Assembly: GCA_018398805.1 (NCBI GenBank)
Contig: JAGFBZ010002379.1
Span: 1,674,001 to 1,738,000 of the forward strand
Source of the DNA: Hirundichthys speculiger
Taxonomy: Eukaryota; Chordata; Actinopteri; Beloniformes; Exocoetidae
Length of the DNA: 64,000 nt
Direction: 5' to 3'
The notes under the pieces were generated by a model. It had not been told where the DNA came from, searched no databases, and saw nothing but the letters and a program-made list of their open reading frames with translations. Position numbers and translations under genes: made by a program. The first letter of the stretch is position 1; every line of letters starts with the position of its first letter. This document shows, piece after piece, positions 1 through 13,060 of this stretch.

Positions 1-23
1 ATTCTGTCTGGTGTATGAATGTG

Positions 24-26
<3 letters not shown>

Positions 27-60
<34 letters not shown>

Positions 61-72
61 GTGTGTGTGTGC
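27..72. repeat. (GT)n microsatellite
   Basis: About 23 GT units with one C interruption near position 56. Confidence 0.97.
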
Positions 73-227
73 ATGGTCTACTTTATGCGGAAGTTGAAGT
101 GCAAAAGAAAAAGGAAAGGGAAGCACTTGGGTAATGACTTGAAAAACAGCCAGCTGGCTCAGTAGCACAGTATCTTTCTGTCTTTCACTCATGGTTTGTC
201 AATACAGCTTTCTTTTCTTTATTCATT

Positions 228-475
228 GGAGCGGTCCTGGATCAGTGAACCTCCAACCAAAAAGTCAAAAAGTCAGCGGTTCGGTCCCCATCCCTGCCAC
301 ATGTTGAAGTGCCTTGAGGCAAGAGACTGAAATCTCTTCATTGGTGTTTGATTGTAGAAACTAAGTGCTATATAAGTGTGTATGAATGGGTGAATGACAC
401 TGAAACGAATTCCAAAGAACTTTTTAGAACTTGGACAAGGTTAAAAAGGCACTATAAAAGTGCAGACCATTACCA
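228..475 (+). repeat. SINE-like interspersed repeat
   Basis: The block contains a B-box-like ggttcggtcccc, then a segment reading 'acatgttgaagtgccttgag', and ends in gtgctatataagtg-type and 'aaaagtgcagaccattacca' sequence. This order and wording are those of a repeat widespread in teleost introns (internal promoter, 'gcgctatataagtgcagaccatttacca' tail). Family assignment is from memory and unverified. The copy is degraded. Confidence 0.65.
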
Positions 476-2216
476 TTTTCCCTCTCTCACTTTCTTTATA
501 TCGTCCCCTATTTTTCTCACTTTTATTTCCTCTATAACCTTTAAGAAGCAGTGAATTTTATAGGTGATTATCTTTGTAGATCACAGTAGTGGGATTTGTT
601 ATATTGCTTTTGGACCTTTGTCAATTGCAGCACATTGCCACTGTTGCGTGTATGTTATTTTTATGTTTAATCTGGTTGTATCATGCTTGGGCTCCATTTT
701 GCTCACTTTTCACAAGATAATTTTTTTTAGGACTATTCCAACTCCTATTACATTATGTTCTGCTTTTTTGTGTTTTATGACAAATTTAGTAAAATGACTA
801 TGTGGGCAGTGCAGTGTTTGTTCTGCTACAATGTGCATGTAGGTTCTACATTTCTAAACTGACACCCAAGCTCAGATGAGACACATGGATGTAGGCAGTG
901 TGCTGTCCGAAATGTTTATGAACTGCTCTTTTGAAGCCAGGAGTTTTAGCATTTAGCTGGAAAAGCATAAGGTGGCTGTTACTGGAAGTGACATATGAGG
1001 AGTGGAGGTCATTGAGAGAACAGTCATATCATGTACAGTCACACACCAACACTTTTTTTTCATTAACCAGGATTAAGATTTTCAAGAAGATTTTTTTTTT
1101 TTAAGCTTTATTGCAGCTACATGACCGCTGTTGTTGACGTAACATTTTAGCGCTTTAATTTTATGTCTTGGTGTACATTTTGTCCAGGCTGGAGACACGC
1201 AGGCTAGTTTCTCCTGGTCGTTGATTTATTCTGTTAGCTTAGTGATATTTGTATATTTTACCCTTCTTCAATTTATATAAATTGTAATTTTATTTTATTT
1301 CTTTTACTTTAAGACCATTATTCCACGTGTAGTGCTTCAGTGAAAGTGATAAACAAGTATCAGTTAAGCCAGATTGATTGTAATACAGTGAAATGAGACT
1401 GTAGGTCTCGGTACGCTTTTTCAATCCGCACTAATTTAGTCCTTTTTGCAGATCTGTCTTTTCACTCCAGGTAGTGTCAGATTCATTTAAATGACACTGG
1501 AGTCTTTATCTTCATTTGAATTAGGTTCAACCGTGGGGAGTCCCAGTTGAGACAGCAGGAGCAGGAAGAAAATGGAGCAGTTTTACACATCCAAAAATAA
1601 AACATTTGACAGGATCCTCTGCTTTCGTCAGCCCCACTTGTGGTTCACTCTTCTCACACAAACCCTCACACACAGCCTTTCAGATGTGGTTGTGTAACAA
1701 AGCTGCTGTGTTTAGTACACTCACACCCACAAGCACACATGGGAAAAATCATGTTTTGTCACGGTATTGGACATGGTGTTTTCTGGTTGTCACGTGGACA
1801 CAAACCTTACATTTTGGACTATACATAAATATTACCCAATTTTCCCAGCATAGTCATCACATCTTTATTTGGTGTAGTCCTCATATAATCTAATGCAGTT
1901 GTTATGGAGGCAGACGTTGCCCAGGGACTTGCTCCTGGTTGGTGTGAGGATGCCAAGTCGGTGGAAAGGGTATAAGTTAAAATCGTTTTTAGTCAGCCTT
2001 GAGGATGTTCCATGAAAATTTAAACTTCTCTGCCCTCTGGAAATGTGCGCTGTGTGCCATGTACTTACCGAGGTGTAATCTGCACAAAAATCTGACATTA
2101 TCTTCTTTTCCATGTTATGAACTAACTTTAGTGGTGTCCTATATGTTGCTCAGACCCTCAGGTTTTCTTTGGAAAAATAAAAAATAAAATAAATCTTCTT
2201 TGTCTGCATTTGTTAG

Positions 2217-2391
2217 GACATCCAGGCTGAGATCGATGCTCCACAATGACATCTACAAGAGTGTGGACGGGAACAAGTCAAAGATGGTCAAAGCGCTGGG
2301 CAGCTCAGAGGAAGCCGTGTTCCTGCCAGCACCGACTGGATGACATGAACCAACGCTGGAATGAACTGAAGGCCAAATCTGCCAACATCCG
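2217..2391 (+). CDS. utrn: utrophin exon e56 (spectrin repeat), with two +1 frameshifts
   Basis: The exon encodes part of a late spectrin-type repeat of the rod. Reading from 2217 gives DIQAEIDA and then TGA at 2247. Dropping one C of the CC at 2241-2242 restores [19 protein letters not shown] and onward. A second extra C at 2325-2327 (ctgccagcac where ctgcagcac is expected) breaks it again, after which [17 protein letters not shown] follows. The end CG at 2390-2391 joins A of e57 to make Arg. Length is 175 nt against 173 in DMD exon 56, exactly two bases over. Both splice sites look normal (tgttag before, gtcagt after). Both changes are a C becoming CC, which suggests sequence or assembly error, but real damage is possible. 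If the base calls are right, protein made through this exon would stop early, losing WW, EF and ZZ domains. Confidence 0.93.
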
Positions 2392-5379
2392 GTCAGTGAA
2401 CTCAGTCTTTCTTTAGTCTTTTGGGTCAATCATCTCAAAGACTGCATTATTTTTTCGTTTTTCTTTTTTTTTGGCTCTTTTGCTACACTTAGCTCTGGAA
2501 AAAAGGAAAAAGAATATTATCTTGGCAGATGGCCTGTATCATGGCACTGATTCAAGGAGGTCCCAGTCTAAGCTACCTTTTTCATTTGAGCAGTGAATCA
2601 TAACCTGTGGACATCAGTTTTTGAGAGGCAGTGAGAATTATATAATAAATAACAATAAAAGCATGCAATGCCCTGACAATTGCACATTTTCATGACAAGA
2701 TCTGCTACTACCCTCTGTTTAATATTTTGGTGCCGAGCACGGATCAAACGGTCTGTGGGTGAAAGGAGGAATAACTTTGTGACTGATATTACAGAGTCAA
2801 AGTCATCAACAGAGATTACAAGCATTTTGCTCCCATCTTCTGAAGCTTTTTTTTAAATGCAACCTTTTTTTTTTTGCCAAACACTGTAGCTTCTCTGCGG
2901 CCTGACATCCATCGTCCTAGAAATATAATCACGCATGCATATGTAGATACATATACATATCGCAGTAACGCAATCTCTTCCAGCATTGACTGGTTCCACA
3001 TGGTGCGTGTTTACAAGGTACGCTGCTTTGCACAAATGTGACAGGCTCTACTTGAGTCAACGTTGCTCTTGAGGCTAAATGAATAACATGAGTTGTATCG
3101 AGTATCTCTTCTTGTCAGTCAGCGTTGATTGAAGCACACAGACCTCATCACAAACTGGTTCTCTAAAGGTCTAAATGCAGCCGTGTGGTGAGCAAGCATA
3201 AACACTCACATGGACGTGGGTTACTTACGAATGTCCTGCAGTATTGATCTAATGATGGAAAAATAAATTTGGCTTGAGAAGAGGGGGAAATTGGGCATCT
3301 ATTTCATTATCTGCCATTAAGTGCTGGAGACATTATATACCCATGATTAATTCAGAGTCTTCAGACTCAGGAATGAATGCCAACTGTACCTTCGTATTGA
3401 AGATAAGAGCCAGCTGTTAGTGGAAGCTAAGTGTTTTTCCATTTAGTATTAAAGTTGAGCTCTTGCTTGGACAATAGAATTCTTTATGCAACACTAAGCT
3501 TTTTTTTTTTTTTTTTTTTTAATTAATTTTTTTCGGCACTAGTTCATTTATACGTAGAGAGAGATAGATGGGTAAAAAGTAGGCAGAAAGAACGGGGAAG
3601 CGAAGCGAGCCTGCGACAGTTGTGTCCAGGACTATAGCCTCTGTACGTGGACCACCCTCCCTAACCACTGCGCCACCGGGTGGCAACAACACTCAGCTTT
3701 TAGTGATAATATTTAATTTGAAAAATCAGAAAAGCAGTGTGGTTGACACAGAAATCTTAATAAAAAAAAAAAAAAGCCATACACACACATTCACATTACT
3801 GAGTAAGAAGCTTAATCTTTTGGCTCATTTTAATGCACGTCCATCATCCGATTTCAGAATTGCTGCACAACAGCACAGAGCCATTATACCCACTACTCAC
3901 TCTGTTTACCTTGATTACATTACATGCAAAAACCATCGAGCTGCTAAAGTGTAACTGCAAACATCTCTGCATGCATAAGATTGTTGCTCGGTTTAATCCG
4001 AGGGAGCTTTACTCTTACTGTAGCTCATTAATCCTGTGCAGAACAGACATATTTTCCTGCATTTTAAAAACACATCCTGCTTCTAGAGATTTACTCTTTA
4101 ACTGTATTTTTAAAAAAAAAAAAAAAAAAAACCTTTCAGGTCCAAGGTTGCACTGAAATCATTGTAAAGGTTTCATTGTAAAAGTTTGTTTTGAAAGACA
4201 CAATTTCAGCCAAACCTTGTGAAACACATAAGAGTTGAGATCAAACCAAGGTCGCTCCAAAGCACGGTACTTTGCATTTAACACATGGCATTCTCCACTT
4301 ATGTTATACTTTCTTACTCACAAAAAGAATAACCTTGTTTGCTAAACCGCTGCTCAAAAGTCTCAGATTTATTTAATATTTGTATGTTCAACATGATAAG
4401 AAATGTTCTTATGACGATGGCGAACAGCCCCTGTGTTTCATGTATCCACCATTAAACAAAGGGATGAAATACAGCTCAGAAAGTCCCAAAGATTGAACAC
4501 AGTGGCGCATAAACCTTTGAGGACACAAACAGAACTGTGACAACCCCAGCTTTACATAAATGGAGAACATCGGTGATATGCAGATGTGTTGATGATGAAG
4601 AAAGTGAGGCTGAAAGTGGAGTTGACAAGGCCAGATGTTTAAGAACCAACAGGAGGAGGTAGGATGGAGAGAAGCAGCACAGCAAGTCAACAGGAGCAAG
4701 GAGAAATATTAGAGAGGCTAAATAATAAAGCATGTGAGATTAAATAACACTGCTAGAGAGATTCTGCATTGAAAATAGTTTTAATGCAAATGGGACTGAG
4801 TCGAGGTGAAGCTGTGAAGGCCCGATAGACTGGACTTGTTGCACTGAAAGAGAAAAATTACCTGCACATGTAGGCAGTGGGATACTGTGTGTTGATTATA
4901 CACAGCCCATTATACATTAATTGCAGTACATGAGTAATTAAGGCTAATTCATTGAGAAGCAGTATGAGGCCTGAACACACGGTGTTCAGATGCGTTATGC
5001 CCAAAGGAGGGGAGGAAAGCAAAATAGCTTTTCAGCACCTATTGAATGCGAGCTACCACCCACACAATTAGCAGCCAACTGTGCCCCTTTCCACACACGA
5101 CATCCCACCATAGTACTTGACAGTTTTTCTTTTAAACAGGATTTTTAACAAGAAGTGCTTTTTGCAGCTTTTTCACAGCATCTTCCTTCAGTAGATGCCA
5201 AAGTTGTTGCAATCATACCAGACCAAATTACAATAAGATCAGATGTTTATCAGCATAGCTTGATTTGTTATTATACTGTCAAATAGTGAGGTAAATACTT
5301 ACAACTGACGCTGTTAGAGATCAACAATAGTGCCATCAAAGAGATGAAGTACAATAAAGTGGATGGTTCATGTTGGCAG
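2392..5379. other. intron e56-e57
   Basis: About 3.0 kb of AT-rich sequence with poly(T)/(A) runs (3499-3520, 3761-3774, 4112-4130) and a possible short-repeat remnant around 3533-3690. No gene seen. It ends with acceptor tgttggcag at 5371-5379. Confidence 0.85.
3533..3690. repeat. possible SINE-like remnant after a poly(T) run
   Basis: A more GC-rich block directly after poly(T) (3499-3520) that ends 'cactgcgccaccgggtggc'. Such 'ctaaccactgcgccac' wording is common in fish interspersed repeats. Family not identified. Confidence 0.3.
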
Positions 5380-5536
5380 AGCCCATCTGGAGGCAAGTGC
5401 TGAGCGCTGGTCACGTCTTCTGTGCCTCCTCGAGGAGCTGTGGAGGTGGATCTGCATGAAGGATGAGGAGCTGGCCAAGCAGATGCCCATCGGAGGAGAT
5501 GTACCCACCTTGCTGCAGCAGCAGAACCACTGCACG
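5380..5536 (+). CDS. utrn: utrophin exon e57 (spectrin repeat)
   Basis: 157 nt, the same length as DMD exon 57. The first base completes an Arg codon begun in e56; then [20 protein letters not shown] and, further on, [17 protein letters not shown]. The MPIGGDVP stretch matches utrophin, where dystrophin has APIGGDFP. Trp residues in the first helix are in the places expected of a spectrin-type triple-helix repeat. The exon ends on a codon boundary at ACG before the strong donor gtatgt (5537). It is a rod-domain segment with no catalytic role. Confidence 0.95.
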
Positions 5537-6489
5537 GTATGTACCTGTGTGTTTGCACTTCACTCTCTCTGGCAACATCCTCTTTTCCTGTTGAAGCGAA
5601 ACTTTCATTAAATCTGCTATCATACATCACTGTGTGGGTACTGCTGTTTTACAGCCGTGAGACCAGTGATGCAGCTTTCCTGGAGCAGTCTCTTTTTGCG
5701 CTCCCAAGCATACATAAATCAAAACTGTACTGTTGCTTCAAGACAACTGTTAAAGATTTGTCATGCATCATCTGTAATTGCTGAAGTCCATCTTGTTTTT
5801 TTTTACAATTTGAAACTCTTTCTTTGCTGTACACGTTTCAGTGGTTTCCAGCTAGACTTTAAACTCTATGCTAGTTTGCTGTGAAAGAATGAATCCACTT
5901 GTTCTTCATTAGTTCTCTTCCAGTCTAAGAAAACAGTCTAAGTTCTGAAAATTCTGGCATGAAGATGCATTTCTGTGATAAAGCCAGACAAGGTTGCTTG
6001 CTAGTTGTAAGTTGCAAAGGTGGCTAGGATAGTTGGCTTCAGGCCACAGGCTAAATGCTTCTTCAGGTTTTGCTTTTGCTTGCATTTAAAAACCTACTCT
6101 GCTGCATCATGGAACCCTAATTGCAAACCTGTCCAAAAAAAATCCCAACTTGAGGAAAAAAAAGGAAAAACTGACCGTTGTTCTTCGTCACTCTCTGATG
6201 GGATACTTCTAATTTGGGCCGTTTTACATCGGTAAGAGATGGTAGTCCTAGAAACCTGTTTTATGTGCACTTTAAAGGAACTGACCTGGTTAACAGTGAC
6301 TTCAAGGATTTTGATATTTATCCTGCGGGACAAAGTGACTCCATCCAGAAGGAACTACATGAACATATATTGTATTTCTGAAGCGCTGAGGTGCAAAGCA
6401 GATGTACCGTCTTGCTTTTATAATAGTAACGGCAAATACATTATTTTCAGCAAGTGCACAGACAATACTTGTCAAAAGTGTAGTTGTGA

Positions 6490-6695
6490 TGTTTAAAAGA
6501 TGTTGAAGTTTTATCTATTTATCTATTGGCCTTTTCTTAACTGTTGCTTTTATTTTACAGTTTTACTGTGTTTAATGGGATCTCACTGTTCTTATTTTTA
6601 TTTTAATTATCATCTTATTTGTTTTACTGTAAAGCACTTTGTAGCTGTGTGTTTTGAAAGGTGCTATACAAATAGAGTCATTATTATTATTCAAA
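6490..6695 (+). repeat. LINE-like 3' tail
   Basis: Ends with 'gtaaagcactttgtagctgt', then 'aggtgctatacaaataga' and an attattattatt tail. This is the usual wording of fish non-LTR retrotransposon 3' ends ('aaagcactttg...ctatataaataaa...ATT repeats'). The coding part is absent, as in most 5'-truncated copies. Confidence 0.5.
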
Positions 6696-9013
6696 GTTAA
6701 AAACCAATATAATTACCACTGCGCTATCATTATAGTTATTCTCCTTACTTCATTCTTGTAATTAATATTTGTCACCCGTTCACTATTCTGAACACTTTTT
6801 TCTAATACACAATCAATACGTCTGACCCTTTCACATCTTTACCATCATTGCCATTTATGCTCCACTCTGTATTATTGTAATTGTGACAGTGCTCTGGAGG
6901 GTAATTGCTTTCAGATGAATTAGCTCGTGGCTACAGTGTACACCCAGTTTGAGAGCCACCGCAGCAGTCAGCATCATAATGGCTGTCTCCACATGCCATT
7001 TTTTTTTTTTCTTTTGTCCTAATTCACCCTGAGGCTCAAGACATATGCAGTTTTACAGGAGGAAATGATGGCAGATACTTTGGGATGGCTTCGGCAACGC
7101 TCTCCGGGATCCACGCTCACACAGTCCTTGACACGCGTGTGATGGATGTATGATGCTTGTTAGACTGCAGTTCAGTAACAGAACATTTGCATGTGGACAC
7201 CATGCTTCCTTCTCCATGTATTTTTATTTGGTTAAATAAGACTTTATTTAAATCTTGCAAGTAATTCTGTGCATGAGTATGAAAATATTATGTGATTAAT
7301 GCCATCTTTTATTAGATTAAAGTCTCTGCTTGCGTTTTGGTAAATAGAATATTAATCAAGAGCACACAGCGACTCAGTGAGTTTCTATAAAAATGAGGTG
7401 TCCTCATATATAAGAATGCTAATGAAATGTGCTGTTGTTAGAAAAGAGATGAGGATTAATGAATTAGAAGGATTGTAGACTCAAAAGAACCTTGCACTTT
7501 AAAATGCTGAAGATGTAAGAACTACATCTTATGTTGAGCCAAAAAAATAGAGAAAAATCACTTGCTATTAGATGAATGTGTTTGTGCATTTTTATTTTAA
7601 AGGCAAGCTATCAAGAAAGACAGATAACTGATCCCTTGTAGAGACCAAGTTTGCTTTTCCAGCAGCAGACAATCAATTTATTGGCTGCTTTAATACTTGC
7701 TAAGTATACTCTCTCAATGATTTAATTAGAAATCATTATCCTAAAGCAGAAAAGATTGCTATTTATTTCTTCAAGGTTGTGGATCTATCTCTTATGTTTA
7801 AAAAAAAAAAAAAAAAAAAAATTTATTTAAGATTTTTTTCACATCAGGGCATTATATTTACTCTCATATTTCTTATGGATGTGCTGCTTCCATTTTGGCC
7901 CAGTATTTATTTATGACACTGTGTACCACTTAATGCCATCTGTTGTTGTTCATCTGATGGTTGGACTTACTTGTTAAGGGTCAGATGTTTTTTTTCTTCT
8001 TCTTAATATGTTCTGATGTGTAAAGCCTTAGAACTAAAAGAGGCTCCACTACTTTTTTCACATGACTGTATATTTATACTGAATGGCAACTGGGGATAAG
8101 GTCAGACCAAATGAGCATAGTTTATGTTATAAATAATTCAATCAAGTAATTTTATTTGAGTCTGTGTTCTGAGCCTTATGACGGTGAAATACCGTCCAGG
8201 TTAATCAAGATTTGTCCTTCTTGGCGTGAGATACTATTTACTCTCATTCATTTTCTCTCTCCAACATCTCACGGTTGCTTCCCAGTTTAGAGGATCTTTA
8301 TATAAAGTGTGGGTGTGAGAGCACACACTGACCACAGAGGATCGGTCTTCCTGCACCTTCCACTTTCACTCCAGTTTTCTCATTACCCCTCTTCAGGCCT
8401 TTTATCTCATTTCCTGTCACTCTTTCCAGTTCTCCCATGCCTTTTGGTTACTATTCTTTACATTTCTTATTTCTCTTAGCTTCTTCTTTCATCTTCTCTG
8501 TGTCCACTTGTTCATCTTGAACTGTGAGAATGCAGACATTGGATATAGTGGAACAAGGGGGTTCACAGAAAGGATGGCTGTGTCTTTTCATTGTGTCTCA
8601 TATTATCTGGTCATATTTTCCCCTGTCTTTCCTCTCCTTTGTATTTGTAGTAGATTGTCCTTGAGGTCTAGCTGACCCTGAAAAGGATGAGGTTGCCAAG
8701 CAGAACAAAGAGCTCTGGCTTTGAACAAGTCATGCTCTATTACTCGCTTACACTGACAGACACACGTGATATCCCAGCGTTCTTGCATATATACGCGGCC
8801 ATTCAGCAATATGCCAACTGCTCTGTTAGAGAGAACTTTCCATGGATGCGTGGAAATCAGTATCAGTCATGTAAGGGAGGCTTTAAAAGGCTAAGTGGAA
8901 AAAACTGCCATTTTTAACCCTCTTTTTATTCTGGAAAGCTTTAAGATAAAAGGATTAGCCTCTTAGCCCACCACACAGCTAAGGATATTGTAAAATATGA
9001 CTTCTATACATAC

Positions 9014-9051
<38 letters not shown>

Positions 9052-9052
9052 T
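9014..9052. repeat. (GT)n(AT)n compound microsatellite
   Basis: About nine GT units followed by about ten TA units. Confidence 0.95.
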
Positions 9053-9960
9053 ATAAAATATGGGAATAATTTCATATAAACATTGTAGGTTTTGGCCTTC
9101 CTTTTCATTTTCACAGCTGCAGTCATATCAGTCATTTCTCTGACAACCGTTGTCCTCTGACAGGAGTGAGCGCTTGCTGTCTGCCATATTGATCTGCGTC
9201 TGTGTTGTTCTGTGCTGAAATGACCATAATTGTTCATTTATTAATTGCACATTCAATTATCCAGTAAAAGGCCTTTGTCAGCAGTTGATTAAACTCATCA
9301 GTCTCTTTTATTAAATTAATAGCTTATGGATCAAGGGGTGAGAAAGACTTGTGGGCACTTTTAATGAGTCTTATCTTTCAGCAACAGTTGGGTCCTCGTC
9401 TGCGTTGTTGGAGTTCAATCTGAATTCTTTCAGAAGCTCCTCCAAATAGGAACAAAGACAAGTGACCACGTCTGATTCATTTTTAAATTTTGCTTGTTTT
9501 CTTAGTAGTCTCAATGTGTTAACGTAGCATATAATTAGCCACTTGGCAGTGAGTAAGGTCTAGAAATCTGCTGCAGAATCTATCTTAATCTTTGTGACTG
9601 TATGATTGAATAAAACCATTTGCTTGTAAATGAATGGAACATACAGTATCTGGAAGTGCTTTAAAGTGCTCTGGCCATATCCTGGGAAGGATGGATAATA
9701 CTTTATTAACCTCCAAAGTAGAATATTAGTCAAAACATCTTTTTTTTTACTCTCAATTTTCTCCTGTTCTCCGTACTTGAACATTCCTCTCCAACTCATC
9801 TGGATCTGAGGTCTTTTTCTCATCATTAGCTGATCTTTCTCAGTGAGCTGCTTTTACATTCATGTTCAAATAATTATAGCATGTGTGTTAGAAAAAAGAG
9901 TACAGTTAAAAATCCTGATAATAGCTTTTGTTTCCAAACAAGCACATATATTCAGAACAC

Positions 9961-10008
9961 TTCACTTCATCTTCACTTTCTGTAAGATGAAAGTGAAGAT
10001 GAAGTGAA
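9961..10008. repeat. perfect inverted repeat, 19-bp stem
   Basis: The arm 9961-9979 is the exact reverse complement of 9990-10008, with a 10-nt loop. It ends 7 bp before the Tc1-like element that starts near 10016. Confidence 0.9.
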
Positions 10009-10015
10009 TATCAGG

Positions 10016-11240
10016 CTGTTCAAAGCAATAGCAGTTTCTGCACTTTTCTTTTAAACTCAAACATTTACTGTGTAAACTGCGAGATGTATCTCTTCTGTGA
10101 ATCACTGAACTAATATTTAGTCATGTAACCAGTGTTTCTGAGAACTCCTTCGCATCTGTGTTGCATGGAGTCAACCAACCTCTGTCACTTGTGAACAGGT
10201 GTTCCGGTCCAGGACCGCTGGATAAAGCTCTACAATTCCTCCGCATTTCTTGCTTTTGCCTTCAGAAACAGCATTTTTTAAGGTCACCCCACTAGTTTCC
10301 TATTGGATCCAGGCCCAGGGATTGGTGCTGGCTACTCCATAACCTTGAATGTTGTTGGTCTGGAACCAAGATGCTGCTGCTTACTGGAGTGTTTGGGGTC
10401 ACCGTCTTGTTGAAACACCCATTTCAAGAACATTTCCTCTTCAGCAGGAGACAATGTGACTTCTTCAAGTGTTTTGATTTATTCAAACTGATCTATGATC
10501 CCTGATAAATGATAAATAGACCCAACACCTGAGTATGAGAAACATCCCCATATCATGATGCTTGCTCTACCATGCTTCACTGTCTTCAGTGTACTGTGGC
10601 TTGAAATTGAGTGTTTGGGGGTCGTCATGACAGACTGTCTTGCAGATCCTAGACCCAAAAAGAACAACATCACTTTCATCACTCCAGAAAATGTTGCACC
10701 ATTTTCTCTTTAGACCAGTCAGTGTTTTTTTTTTTTTTTTAAAATTGTAACCTCTTCAGCACAAGTCTTTTTTTCAACAATGGGACTTATTGCTGATAGC
10801 TTGGCTTCACATAAATGTCTTCTAATTGTTACAGTCTTCACAGGTGAACTTTAGATCTTCTCTGATCACCCTGAAGGTGATCATTGGCCGAGTCTTTGCC
10901 TTTTTGGTTATTCTTTCATTCCTCCTGAATGGTAGTTTTTCTGTTTTCTTCTACCTCTCTCTGTTTGTGGTTGTCATTTTAAATCATTTGAGATCATTTT
11001 AGTTGAACAGCCTATCATTTTCTGCACTTCTTGTTTATGTTTTCCCCTCTCCAGTCAACTTTTTGATTGAAGTATGCTTTTCTTCTGAACAATGGAACAA
11101 CCCATTTTTCAGAAATCCACTACAACCAGCATGTACAACATTTTCTGCCTTCATCCTTGAATAAGGGTTTGGTTGCCTGTTTGACATCTGTTTTTTCACA
11201 GAATAAATAACACTAACTGAACTCCACACTGCTATTTTTT
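10016..11240 (-). mobile_element. degraded Tc1-like DNA transposon, copy 1 (family with 'aatagcagt' termini)
   Basis: The transposase remnant lies on the - strand. Between 10682 and 10479 it reads, in part, KHGRASIMIWGCFSYSGVGS, the usual Tc1 sequence around the second catalytic region (consensus GGSIMVWGCFS). One end has 'gttcaaagcaatagcagt' near 10018; the other has cactgctatttt near 11226, the same terminal motif inverted. The body matches the element at 62169-63195, for instance the stretch for 'cagcatcttggttccagacc' present in both. Stops, a poly(T) insertion (10727-10740) and frame breaks make it inactive. Exact ends are uncertain by tens of bases. Confidence 0.85.
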
Positions 11241-12967
11241 TTTTCTTTTTCCTCATTTTGTTTAAAGTAATAACATATTTCATAGATTTTTCTTTGTGCT
11301 TTGATTCAGAATAGACCATGCAATGTTCACGATCCATTTGTGTGTTCGGAAATAAAAGCTATTATAAGGATTTTGAGCTTCACTCCCCCAGATCATAACA
11401 AATCTTAAAATGTGCTCAGATTATCAGTAGAAATCCTTCAAGCAGAACAGCATTCAAGCATGAACTAAATGATTCAAAAATCGTAGTTTATATGGAAATT
11501 TGTGAATATGTTAATATGTGAGTACAGTACTTCCGCAGCTTAAAACAGGTCAAATTATTTTTTTTAAATCCATTTTTTATACTTGAAACTTAGTTCTCGT
11601 ACTAATGGCAGACTCGACTCTCCTGACCTAACGGTTTTCGTCAGGTCAGTTTTTGATTTAGAGTCCACAAATTCCATGTTTTGGCTCACTGGCGTGTAAT
11701 TAAACAGTCACTTTCAGTGTTCGTCCAGCTCCACCTGCAGTGAAACAAAGCTTCGCAAGCGGTTAGCTGGAGAACACAGTGGAAGGGTTTTGGATTTTAG
11801 GTAGCAAATAGCTCTTTTAGCAGCTCAGAGACCGAGAAACAAAGCAAAAAGAAGAGTAAATATAATTTGAACATTACATTCATCAGCTTTTTCTTTTTGC
11901 CTCGATGTAAAATGCTGTTTCATACAGTACTTGTTTGAAAGAAAAGAAGTGAAGAATTCATTTTTTTTCTTTCCTGTTTTGGTAGTTGGAGACCAGTTAT
12001 AGATTAAATTCTGTTTATACCCGAGGCTTTTCGAGGCCTGTGGGGACATTCGTTATATAAAATGTCTGAGGTGAGAAGCAAAAATTTGGTTTGAAACAAC
12101 TACTGCCGATCTAGTTTAGTGTTGTTCTGGCATAGATGTGGATGTTGGGGGGCCATTGGAAACATTAATTTATCAGGTTAGTTCACGCAGAGGCTCTTTT
12201 TTTTTCTATTTTACAAGGTTGTTAAGAGGAATTTGGCTCAGACAACACAAGTACAAACAGGAGCCTCCACTAGAAATAGTTCTGTTTTATGTGCTAGACA
12301 ATAATTGCAAGTAATCAGTGTCTTTTAATCTCTTTGGATGTGACTGAACTGAACCCCAGTTGCGAGGGCTTCTCATTTGTTGGTGTGCTGGTTAAGAAAT
12401 GGTGCATTGTAATGGGTTTGTTTGCCTGAATTCTACAAATAGCTGTGTTGAGATGTTATCTTATTGGCGCCACAGCACAGGGCAGCCAGTGATAAGAGTT
12501 TCCTAAGCTGCTGCATCCAAACACTGCACACTTACTCTGACCTGAACACGAACGCTGGTAAACAGACATAATCTCTGAGATGCAGAAATCCACACTCTGC
12601 CACGGTCACTCCTAGACACGAGATAGCTGCTACGAGTATTATGAGACTGACAAGAGTGACCTTTTTAGTTTTTCCTGGTCGTCACAAATCACAACATTCT
12701 AGACCTTACATTGATGAGCCTCATCCCACCACGTTTTATCTTCGACTCAGAAGGGTTTGTCTTATCACTCTTGGATTTACGTGGAGTTGTCGCTTTTTGC
12801 CTCAACTATCAAACAGATGTGATAGTTACCTTCTCAGACTCCCTGCAAGGGCATCCCTGTGCAACACTGATATGGTGACTGTGTTGAAGCTTCGCTAAAA
12901 TATATGAGTATGAGATGTATAAGCTGCAAGGACGCCTCATGGCTGGATCACAGGTAAAAATGATGCT

Positions 12968-13060
12968 TTTTTTTTTTTTTTTTATTTAACCTTTATTTAT
13001 ACAGCTAACATATTGAGATCAAGATCTCATTTTCAAGTGTGACCTGTTTAACATCGGGAA
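12968..13060. repeat. fish interspersed repeat fragment
   Basis: Poly(T) followed by 'atttaacctttatttataca' and 'attgagatcaagatctcatt', then 'ttcaagtgtgacctg'. This sequence occurs widely in fish introns; class not certain. Confidence 0.5.

Larger units (their letters stand above)
1..2216. other. intron upstream of e56 (3' part)
   Basis: AT-rich intron sequence ending in the acceptor tgttag at 2211-2216. It holds a GT microsatellite (27-72) and a SINE-like repeat (228-475); nothing else is recognised. In human UTRN and DMD the intron before this exon contains the promoter of a short isoform (Up113/Dp116). No convincing first exon was identified in the part present here. Confidence 0.8.
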
